From Polyangiaceae bacterium (GTDB taxonomy: Bacteria; Myxococcota_A; Polyangia; Polyangiales; Polyangiaceae): 5,741 bases of DNA. Location: positions 1 through 5,741 of the forward strand of contig JAICXU010000246.1 in the NCBI GenBank assembly GCA_025934595.1. The letters run 5' to 3'. The first letter of the stretch is position 1; each line of letters opens with the position of its first letter. A program made the position numbers and the translations under genes. Positions 1-5,741 of the stretch are shown piece after piece. Under the pieces are notes generated by a model. That model saw only the letters and a program-made list of their open reading frames with translations. It was not told the DNA's origin and did not search any database.

Positions 1-642
1 CGGATTCAGCTCATTCATCAAGGGGATGAGCTCGTGACGCACGCGGGCGCGTAAAAACCGCGGATCGGCGTTCGAGGGATCGATCGAAAAAGGCACCTCG
101 TGTCGGCGGATGTGGCGGTCGATGTCGTCGCGCCGCGCCGCGAGAAGAGGACGCACGAGCGGCGCATGCAGAGCTTTGAACGGAAGGACCGCGAGGCCAC
201 GCGCGCCGGTGCCGCGCAAAATACGCAGCATCACGGTCTCCGCGCGGTCGTCGGCATGATGCGCCGTGGCAATCACGTCTGCTTTTGCAGACACGCGGGC
301 GCGTTCGAGCGCGGCGTGGCGAGCCTCGCGCGCGCGGGCCTGCAGGTTGCCGCCTTTCTCGACACGGAGCTTCGTGCGTCCGAGCTCGATGCCGAGCTCG
401 CGTGCGAACCGCGCGGCGAGATCGAGCTCTTTTTTCGCGGACGCGCGGAGGCCATGATCGACCGCGTGTGCGACGACCTCGAATTTCATTTTTTTACCGA
501 GGATCGCGAGGACGTGGAGGAGCGCCATCGAATCCGGACCGCCGCTCACGGCGACGACGACGCGACCCTTCGACGGGATGAGCGCGTGATCTTCGATCGC
601 CCGCCGCGCGAGCGTGAGGAGCGTGGGCGGATGGCTCCTCAT
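1..642 (-). CDS. tilS: tRNA(Ile)-lysidine synthase, 3' end truncated by window edge
   Basis: TilS uses ATP and lysine to convert the wobble C34 of the AUA-reading tRNA(Ile) to lysidine; it is cytoplasmic and usually essential. The 214 visible codons hold the N-terminal N-type ATP pyrophosphatase domain. The PP-loop SGGPDS is at residues 33-38, AVDHGLR at 60-66, NLQARAREARH at 99-109 and TAHHADDRAET at 126-136, followed by LRGTGARGL. Near the edge are DPSNADPRFLRARVRHELIP, the family's DxSN...R.R.RH signature, here with Ala where Asn is common (RAR for RNR). The C-terminal tRNA-binding domains lie off the left edge. The ATG at 642 is chosen because it gives a normal-length N-terminus before the PP-loop, has AAGGAA 11 nt upstream, and overlaps the stop of the preceding small gene as ATGA, which suggests translational coupling. 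Family assignment is very secure. Confidence 0.96.
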   Translation of the reverse strand, partial: MRSHPPTLLTLARRAIEDHALIPSKGRVVVAVSGGPDSMALLHVLAILGKKMKFEVVAHAVDHGLRASAKKELDLAARFARELGIELGRTKLRVEKGGNLQARAREARHAALERARVSAKADVIATAHHADDRAETVMLRILRGTGARGLAVLPFKALHAPLVRPLLAARRDDIDRHIRRHEVPFSIDPSNADPRFLRARVRHELIPLMNELNP

Positions 643-824
643 GCGATTTCGAATTCCTTGCAGAATACAAGCTCTTGCTTTTCGAGATCGGTGCGGCTGG
701 GAGATTCGGGATAGCCATGCGCGCAGCCGTGGCGATCGCAGAAATGCACACAGTCCTCGCATGCAAACCGAAGCACGTAGCGCGCGGCTTCGTGCGTGAG
801 GCGCGGGTCGACCTTCGTTTTCAC
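639..824 (-). CDS. Small five-cysteine protein, putative metal-binding, function unknown
   Basis: This 61-residue protein has no family I can name with confidence. It contains five cysteines (C22, C25, C29, C34, C55) and a His-rich middle (H27, H32, H36), arranged as CEDC-VHF-C-DRHG-CAHGYP and ending in FCKEFEIA. A CxxC pair followed by two more isolated cysteines suggests a zinc or iron-sulfur site; this is inference. There is no signal peptide or membrane segment, so it is probably cytoplasmic. The GTG start at 824 lies 1 nt after the stop of the rRNA methyltransferase gene and has AAAAGG 6 nt upstream. Its TGA overlaps the tilS ATG as ATGA. The tight junctions on both sides and the concentrated Cys/His pattern support a real gene. 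Position between two RNA-modifying enzymes suggests, but does not show, a role in RNA modification or in cluster or metal handling for it. Confidence 0.8.
   Translation of the reverse strand: MKTKVDPRLTHEAARYVLRFACEDCVHFCDRHGCAHGYPESPSRTDLEKQELVFCKEFEIA
654..659 (-). promoter_or_regulatory. Shine-Dalgarno site for tilS inside the upstream gene
   Basis: AAGGAA on the minus strand lies 11 nt before the tilS ATG. It is encoded by the Lys-Glu codons of the CKEFE motif that ends the upstream small protein. Together with the ATGA stop/start overlap it favours re-initiation or coupled translation. The spacing is slightly long, so the site is plausible rather than certain. Confidence 0.5.
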
Positions 825-825
825 G

Positions 826-2172
826 TCACGCCTTTTCGGCTTTCTTCTTCGGCCGCATGTACTCGAGCGCGATCACCGTTTCGACGTGGCTCGTGTCGGG
901 GAACATCTCGAACGTCTCGATCGAAAGGGGAGCGTAGCTTCCCGTTTCGAGAATGGCGAGGTCCCGACCGAGCGTCGCCGGATCACACGATACGTAGATC
1001 ACGCGGCGCGCCTTTGCTCTCTCGATCGCCTCGCACGCGCCTTTCGCGCCGGCCCGCGGCGGATCGAGCACCACGAGATCGGTACGATTCGGGATCACGT
1101 ATGCATCGGCGTCGGCGGTCGTGACCTTCGCGGCGAGAATTCGATCGCCGAGGTTCGCCTGCGCGGCGGCACACGACGCCGCGTTCGATTCGACCGCGAT
1201 GACCTTCGCGTGCGTTCGCGCGAGCAGCACAGTGAAATTTCCTGCGCCCGCGAAGAGCTCCACGATCGTCGCTGCCTCGCGATCGGCGAGCGCTTCGTGC
1301 GCGAGCTCGGCGACGCGATTCGCGAGCGTCACATTGCCGATCTCTGCCGCTTGCGCGAAGCCACCGGACGCGAGCCGCAAAGGAAGAGCATCGCCGCCGC
1401 GAATCCACGGCGTCGGATCGCCGATGACGGCCGGAGCTCGTGCATCGCGCACGAGCGCGCGCGCCCCTTGCCACGCTCCCGATCGCGTCGCGGCTTCCAT
1501 GCGGGCGAAAAATGTCGCCGGCAGATCGCGATCCCAACGCAGATCCAAGACCGGCAAGCGCGCGGAATCGGGATCGCTCACGCGACCGAGCGCGACGTCG
1601 GCGTCGCCTTCGCCACGCGCTCCTTCGAGCAGAGTCGGCAGCGCCTCACGCGCGGCGTCGAGCGCAGGATGAAGAGCGATGCATCGATCGACGGCAACGA
1701 CATCGTGCGAGCCGGCGCCGTAGAATCCCACCGCGACGTTTCCTCTTCGGTCTGCGCGCAAATGAAGACGCGCGCGCGTGCGCAGGCCTTCGGAAGCCGG
1801 ATGCGATGCGATCGGGAGCTCACGCCAGGGTGGCGGCAAGTGCGCTCGAACGATGGATGCATGGAAATCGCCCTGCGAAATGCGTGCAATATGCATCCAA
1901 TCGCACCCTCCGCATGTCGACGCGTGCGGGCACGGCGGCATCATGCGCGCGGGCGACGCTTCCAAGATCTCGACGAGCTTGCCGCGGGCCGGGCGCGAGG
2001 CGAGATCGACGTCGGCGGAAATGCGCTCGCCCGGCAGCGCACCTCGCACGAACACGGCGCGCCGCTCTTCGTCCACGATCGCGATCGCGACGCCGTCTCC
2101 CCCGTGCGCGAGCTCGCCGACCGCGAGCTCCATGCGCGCGAGCACGGGCTCAGCGGCACGCGAAGATCGCAT
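826..2172 (-). CDS. rlmD: 23S rRNA (uracil-5-)-methyltransferase, RlmD/RumA family with [4Fe-4S] site
   Basis: This SAM-dependent enzyme forms 5-methyluridine in RNA, by homology in 23S rRNA (U1939 in E. coli). From the ATG at 2172 it has 448 residues, against 433 in E. coli RlmD. A TRAM RNA-binding domain spans about 15-75. Cluster ligands are C81, C87 and C90 (CPHASTCGGC) and C164. The SAM loop is ELFAGAGNF near 305-313, DPPR is at 370-373, the nucleophile C396 lies in SCDPAT, and the base E431 in SHVETV; the C-to-E spacing of 35 matches E. coli. The FxQxN motif reads FAQAA (272-276), so the usual Asn is Ala. The frame stays open to an ATG at 2256, but that would overlap the upstream gene by 107 nt; the ATG at 2133 would cut into TRAM. 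The start at 2172 overlaps by 23 nt and lacks a good Shine-Dalgarno site. An RlmC- or RlmCD-like specificity cannot be excluded. Confidence 0.92.
   Translation of the reverse strand: MRSSRAAEPVLARMELAVGELAHGGDGVAIAIVDEERRAVFVRGALPGERISADVDLASRPARGKLVEILEASPARMMPPCPHASTCGGCDWMHIARISQGDFHASIVRAHLPPPWRELPIASHPASEGLRTRARLHLRADRRGNVAVGFYGAGSHDVVAVDRCIALHPALDAAREALPTLLEGARGEGDADVALGRVSDPDSARLPVLDLRWDRDLPATFFARMEAATRSGAWQGARALVRDARAPAVIGDPTPWIRGGDALPLRLASGGFAQAAEIGNVTLANRVAELAHEALADREAATIVELFAGAGNFTVLLARTHAKVIAVESNAASCAAAQANLGDRILAAKVTTADADAYVIPNRTDLVVLDPPRAGAKGACEAIERAKARRVIYVSCDPATLGRDLAILETGSYAPLSIETFEMFPDTSHVETVIALEYMRPKKKAEKA
831..836 (-). promoter_or_regulatory. Shine-Dalgarno site deciding a GTG start
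   Basis: AAAAGG on the minus strand is 6 nt before the GTG at 824, inside the last codons of the methyltransferase gene. It is the main reason for accepting the GTG as the start of the small Cys protein; no ATG is available before the cysteine cluster. Confidence 0.55.
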
Positions 2173-3847
2173 ATCCACCGACGGCGTCGTCCGGACCGAG
2201 CGTGCGACCTGTGACCCAAGCGACGGCCACGCGCGTGTCGGAAGCCGCCACGGCAATGCGGCCGTCGCGGAGGCCCGCGAGCGACGGGATGCGCGGGTTT
2301 TGCCCGAACACGATCTCGCGGGAAAATGTCGGCGTCGTCGTCGCGTGCGAATAGGACACGAGCGAGATCGCGCCGGCGCTCTCCACCGCGAAAAAGAGAT
2401 TGTCTTGATGGAACGCGACGTCGGCGTACGACACGCCGCCGGTCGCTTGCACCGAGAAGCCGTCCTGCGTCGTGGGCGCGGAGCCGCCGAGATCGAACGC
2501 GAGCCACGTCACCGGCAATGTCTGATCGCCGCTCGTCGCCACGAACACGCGCGAGCCTGCCGCCGCGAGCGATCCCCACGTGCCCGGAAATTCGAATGGC
2601 GCGCCGACGCTCGAGGGATTCGTTCCCGAAGGCACGACGTTCAAACGGAGCACGCCTCCCGCGCCCGCGTCATTTTCCGGAGAGACGCCGCTGTCGTCGG
2701 CGCCGGCGTCGTCGGCGGGCGTCGAGTCCGGAGAAGGTGCCGCAGCGAGGAGCGCGAGCACTCGATCGCTCGTGGCGACCCACGCGCCGGTGTGAGGAGG
2801 CGTTCCACCGAACGTGATCGACGTGCCCGTGAATCCATCGTTCACCACCGTGTTGAGCAGCGCTTGGCTGTCCTCCGTGAACGCGACATAGAAGACGCTC
2901 ACCGCGGGCGCGACGGCGTGCGCGTTCGACATCGCGAGCACCGATGCGCCGAGCGACGCGCTCGTCTCTTCTCCCGAGCTCGTGACGTTCGGTTCCGGCG
3001 CGACGTCGTAGAAATCGAATCCGCCCGTTCCGTTGCACGGTGCGCGCGCGATCGCGACGAGGCCCGTGTCACCCGTGAATCCCATTCCGATCGCGTCGCT
3101 CTCGTCTTCGTCGGCGCACCGATTCGGCAATGTCTCGACGTGCAGCGCACCGACGCCGCCGCTCGCGTCGATCGGAAAAAGCGTGAGCCGAGCATCGCCG
3201 GCGACCGGATCGTATTCGCGATAGGCGACGAGAAATCCGTTCGACGTCGCGCTGATCGCGGGCGTGCTTGCGAGCGTGCCCGAGATCGCGAGCGGATCGG
3301 CGAGCGGGCCCGCGCCGAGAAAATCGAGAGAGCACCCGGCGCCGACGCTGGGATCGGAGTTGTCGCTCGACGAGACGCATTCGGCGTCCTTGCACACGCT
3401 GCCGGCTTGGCATGCGCCCGTCGGCGGATCGTTCGCGCGGAGCGAAATGGTGACACCGTCCGCGCTCGTGACGTCGACGACGCTGCATCCGACGCCGATG
3501 ACGCCGCAATCGGCGCCTTTCGCTACCGCAGCAAAGGCATACGTTCCTCGATCGAGATCACCGATGCCCGGCGGGCTCTCGTCGCTTGCAGCGAACGCGA
3601 GACGTGCGGCGGATCCCGAAGGAATGCCGCCCGCGAACTGCGAGGACGGCGGGCACGTGGAGCCTGCAAATGCGCCGATTTCGTACCACGACGCGTTCGA
3701 TGCGATGTCGCCGGGGACGTCGAGCTGGAACGTCAATGTCGGCTTCTTGTTGCATGCCCACGACGCCGCGATCGGCAGCATGAACAAGACGAGCGGAGCG
3801 GATCGCGCAAGCCTTCGCGCGTCGAGACCATTCGCCGTCGTGCGCAT
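2150..3847 (-). CDS. Secreted Cys-rich protein or lipoprotein with propeller-like repeats
   Basis: No characterised family is recognised in this 565-residue protein. The N-terminus has basic residues (RRLAR), a hydrophobic stretch (LVLFMLPIAA, 19-28) and SWAC at 29-32. This resembles a lipoprotein signal with C32 as the lipidated residue, although Trp at -2 and Ser at -3 are poor lipobox matches; ordinary signal peptidase I cleavage is the alternative. Residues 33-135 look like a beta-sandwich (GTYAFAAVAKGADC), then a small Cys motif, GACQAGSVCKDAEC. From about 200 on, short hydrophobic strands recur near residues 205, 266, 320, 364, 432, 484 and 527 (such as FLVAYREYD, VFYVAFTED, VFVATSGDQ, NLFFAVES), consistent with a beta-propeller, perhaps seven-bladed (inference). 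An Asp/Ala/Gly/Pro-rich insert (about 370-397) lies between two of them. The ATG follows the kinase stop by 12 nt with only a weak GAGAG upstream. The 3' end overlaps the methyltransferase gene by 23 nt. Co-transcription with the kinase suggests a related envelope role. Confidence 0.82.
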   Translation of the reverse strand: MRTTANGLDARRLARSAPLVLFMLPIAASWACNKKPTLTFQLDVPGDIASNASWYEIGAFAGSTCPPSSQFAGGIPSGSAARLAFAASDESPPGIGDLDRGTYAFAAVAKGADCGVIGVGCSVVDVTSADGVTISLRANDPPTGACQAGSVCKDAECVSSSDNSDPSVGAGCSLDFLGAGPLADPLAISGTLASTPAISATSNGFLVAYREYDPVAGDARLTLFPIDASGGVGALHVETLPNRCADEDESDAIGMGFTGDTGLVAIARAPCNGTGGFDFYDVAPEPNVTSSGEETSASLGASVLAMSNAHAVAPAVSVFYVAFTEDSQALLNTVVNDGFTGTSITFGGTPPHTGAWVATSDRVLALLAAAPSPDSTPADDAGADDSGVSPENDAGAGGVLRLNVVPSGTNPSSVGAPFEFPGTWGSLAAAGSRVFVATSGDQTLPVTWLAFDLGGSAPTTQDGFSVQATGGVSYADVAFHQDNLFFAVESAGAISLVSYSHATTTPTFSREIVFGQNPRIPSLAGLRDGRIAVAASDTRVAVAWVTGRTLGPDDAVGGYAIFACR

Positions 3848-3859
3848 GTCTTTTTGCTC

Positions 3860-5741
3860 TCACATCGGGACGACGACGGAACGAAGATCGCCGGCGGTCA
3901 CGATCGTGTTCGAGATCTTCGTGACCTTGCCGTTTTTGAGCTGCAGGTGATGCTCGCCGACGGCGACCTTCAAGCGGAAGATCGGTGCGGGGCCGAGCAG
4001 CCTGCCGTTGTCGATGACTTGATCGCACGCGGGCGTGCATACGATGGTGAGGAGACCCGTGCCTTCCGACGAAGGCGCGACGCGCGTCGGTCCACTGTGC
4101 GGCGGCGAGGACGCCGTGCTCGCGTGGGCTGCCGTCGTCGTCGTGGGTGCCGGCGTCGTTTCTTTGGTCGCAGCCGTCATCGCGGCGGCGGTCGAAAATG
4201 GCGTCGCCGTCGGCGTCGCGCTCGTCGTCGGAAGCGGCGGCGGCACGACGGGCTCGATGGCGTGTGCAAACGAGCTCCGTGCTCCCGCGAAGGGACCGGC
4301 GGCGGCGCCCGTGGTCGACCCGGCGATGGCCGACGTCGCGGCCGATGGCGTGGCGCTCGCGACGGTCTTCGTCGGCGACGAAGCGTGCGTCACGATCAAA
4401 TAGAGCGCGGCAAGGAGCAGCACCGCGGCGAACGCGGACCCCAGCGCGACGGCCCACAGCGGAGTCCCGCGCCGAAGCGCGCGCGCCGTGACGGTGCGAT
4501 TGTCGGCCGATCCGAACTCGAGCGGCGCGAGCAAAATGCGCGGATTGCTCGTCGACGAATTCATCGCGGGGTTGTTGTACGGATTCGGGACTTGATGCAT
4601 GGGCAGCTGCGTCATGGGCAGCGAATCACTGATGTTCGCGGCGTTCGGGCTGCGCGCGCCCATCAAGTTCATGCCGAGACCGCTCTGACCGACGGCATGG
4701 AACTCCTGCTGCGTCTGCATCGGCAGGTTCCGCGCGTCCATCGTCGCCGCGAAGGGATTGCCGCCCTTCTGAATGACTTGCGGTCCCAGCGCGGCGGTCT
4801 CTCCGCTTTCGCCGAGTCGCGCCGTGGCGGGCGGGCGACCCAGATCATTCGCGAGGTCCCTCGGCGCCGTCGTGATGATGGTCGCGTCTTGATCGTCGAA
4901 CTCTTCGTCGCTGCCCGTGGGATAGGCGCCAGACTGCGCGGCTTGAGGGCGATCGTGTCCAGCATCGTTTCGCGCGGGCGGACGTACCGTCGCAGCGTGT
5001 CGCGACGGATCGAGCATCGTGTTCGGCGGTGCGCTGGGTGGGCCCGCGCCGAGGCCCTGCATCGTGGGTCGAACGCCGGCGGCCGGACGCGCGGAGACCG
5101 ATCGACCGTTGCTGTCGACCGATCGCATCGATTCTTCCGACGGCGCGGCGAGCCCGAGCGACGGCTTGTCGATGCTGATGGTTTGCGTGACCTCGGCCGC
5201 CCAACGCAAATGAGCTTCGCGTTTTTGGATCCGCTCTTGGAAGATCGACTGAATGTAGGACGCCACCTCGTCGCTCGCGATGAAGAGACCGCGTCGCATC
5301 AAGAGGCCCTGCAGCGCACGCGAGAGCTCGCGTGCCGTCTTGAAGCGCTCGCCGCGATTTTTCGAGAGCGCGCGCATCACGATTTTTTCGAGGTCGATCG
5401 GATAGCCGCGGACGAGCGTCGACGGCCGCGGCACGTTGCACTCCTGCACTTTCGCGAGCGTGTCGAGATCGCTTTCCATGCGGAAAAGACGCTGTCCCGT
5501 GGTGAGCTCCCAGAGGACGACGCCGAGCGCGAAGATGTCGGTGCGACGATCGATCTGCTCGCCGTGCACTTGCTCCGGCGACATGTACGCGAGCTTGCCC
5601 TTGAGCGTGCCGGCGCGCGTGGACGACATGCGCGAGCTGAATTTCGCGATGCCGAAGTCGACGACCTTCGTCGTGCCGTCGTACGTGACGAACAAGTTGT
5701 GCGGGGTAACGTCGCGATGGACGAGATTGAGCCGCTCGCCG
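3860..5741 (-). CDS. Membrane Ser/Thr protein kinase with C-terminal PEGA-like domain, 5' end missing
   Basis: This is the C-terminal 626 residues of a Hanks-type kinase; the reading frame is open through the right edge, so the N-lobe (glycine loop, ATP-binding Lys) is not visible. Numbering from the first full codon at 5740, the catalytic loop HRDVTPHN is at 8-15 (D10 and N15 catalytic), DFG at 28-30, GKLAYMSPE at 48-56 and DIFALGVVLWEL from 68. The subdomain XI Arg lies in RGERFKTARELSRAL. After a helical extension comes a long disordered cytoplasmic region (about 170-420) rich in Pro, Ser, Gln and Asn. Arg-Arg-Gly then precedes a transmembrane helix (about 429-450). A Pro/Ala/Thr-rich spacer of about 100 residues follows, then a PEGA-like domain (about 560-626, with DNGRLLGPAP and GEHHLQLKNGK). 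The kinase should be cytoplasmic and the PEGA domain extracytoplasmic. The loop has Thr where HRDxKPxN kinases carry Lys. Substrates are unknown. The TGA stop lies 12 nt before the secreted-protein gene. Confidence 0.93.
   Translation of the reverse strand, partial: GERLNLVHRDVTPHNLFVTYDGTTKVVDFGIAKFSSRMSSTRAGTLKGKLAYMSPEQVHGEQIDRRTDIFALGVVLWELTTGQRLFRMESDLDTLAKVQECNVPRPSTLVRGYPIDLEKIVMRALSKNRGERFKTARELSRALQGLLMRRGLFIASDEVASYIQSIFQERIQKREAHLRWAAEVTQTISIDKPSLGLAAPSEESMRSVDSNGRSVSARPAAGVRPTMQGLGAGPPSAPPNTMLDPSRHAATVRPPARNDAGHDRPQAAQSGAYPTGSDEEFDDQDATIITTAPRDLANDLGRPPATARLGESGETAALGPQVIQKGGNPFAATMDARNLPMQTQQEFHAVGQSGLGMNLMGARSPNAANISDSLPMTQLPMHQVPNPYNNPAMNSSTSNPRILLAPLEFGSADNRTVTARALRRGTPLWAVALGSAFAAVLLLAALYLIVTHASSPTKTVASATPSAATSAIAGSTTGAAAGPFAGARSSFAHAIEPVVPPPLPTTSATPTATPFSTAAAMTAATKETTPAPTTTTAAHASTASSPPHSGPTRVAPSSEGTGLLTIVCTPACDQVIDNGRLLGPAPIFRLKVAVGEHHLQLKNGKVTKISNTIVTAGDLRSVVVPM

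Larger units (their letters stand above)
1..5741 (-). other. Probable single transcription unit of five genes
   Basis: All five genes run right to left with junctions of 12 nt, a 23-nt overlap (with the preferred methyltransferase start), 1 nt and an ATGA overlap. No hairpin-plus-T-tract terminator and no convincing promoter is visible at any junction, and none of the gaps could hold one. The unit's promoter lies beyond the right edge, and transcription continues past the left edge. Promoters inside coding sequence cannot be excluded, so the operon is an inference from spacing. Confidence 0.65.

Noticed and set aside
100..714. Plus-strand open frames across the tilS region.
   Set aside because: The minus strand encodes unmistakable TilS motifs over the same bases; the plus-strand products are Arg-rich and low in complexity.
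2071..2100. Dense GATCGCGATCGC-like palindromes, considered as binding sites or a HIP1-type repeat.
   Set aside because: CGATCG strings are scattered throughout the window and fit frequent ATC and GCG codons at high GC; no regular spacing or intergenic placement was seen.
796..2214. A 472-codon open frame on the plus strand, antisense to the methyltransferase gene.
   Set aside because: It mirrors the real gene almost exactly, its product is Arg/His/Asp-rich with no recognisable domain, and high-GC coding DNA often leaves long open antisense frames. The minus-strand frame has all the expected catalytic motifs.
2173..2256. An extra 28-residue N-terminal extension of the methyltransferase.
   Set aside because: It would lie wholly inside the 3' coding sequence of the upstream gene and precedes the TRAM domain by more than is normal for the family.
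4130..4230. GTCGTCG-type short tandem repeats (also near 2693-2727), considered as a microsatellite or CRISPR-like array.
   Set aside because: They encode Ala/Thr/Asp-rich linkers in the kinase and secreted protein, have irregular units, and show no spacer structure.
5693..5695. A TTG at 5695 as the start of the kinase gene.
   Set aside because: The frame continues upstream through HRDVTPHN, the catalytic loop, to the window edge, so the TTG is an internal Leu codon.

Overview
The window reads as a stretch of chromosome from a high-GC deltaproteobacterial-type bacterium, most likely a myxobacterium and perhaps of the Polyangiales/Sorangium side. This is inference. It rests on the GC- and CGATCG-rich coding, on a Ser/Thr kinase with an HRDVTPHN catalytic loop, a transmembrane helix and a C-terminal PEGA-like domain, and on a Cys-rich secreted protein with an Asp/Ala/Gly-rich linker.

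All five genes lie on the minus strand and are packed with almost no intergenic DNA. In transcription order (right to left) they are: (1) a membrane Ser/Thr protein kinase, 5' end outside the window (3860-5741); (2) a secreted protein or lipoprotein with probable beta-propeller-like repeats (2150-3847); (3) a TRAM-domain, [4Fe-4S]-type RlmD/RumA-family 23S rRNA uracil-5-methyltransferase (826-2172 with the preferred start); (4) a 61-residue five-cysteine protein of unknown function (639-824); (5) tRNA(Ile)-lysidine synthase TilS, 3' end outside the window (1-642). The junctions are a 12-nt gap, a 23-nt overlap, a 1-nt gap and an ATGA overlap. No terminator or internal promoter is evident, so one transcript is plausible. 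There is no gene-free stretch longer than 12 bases.

The block has two functional halves. The kinase and the secreted protein form an envelope pair: the kinase's PEGA-like domain and the secreted protein should both sit outside the cytoplasmic membrane. The other three genes form an RNA-modification half (rRNA m5U methylation and tRNA lysidine formation) with a small putative metal-binding protein translationally coupled between the two enzymes. The points most worth a second look are that small Cys protein and the possible kinase/secreted-propeller sensing pair. Neither can be proved novel from sequence alone.
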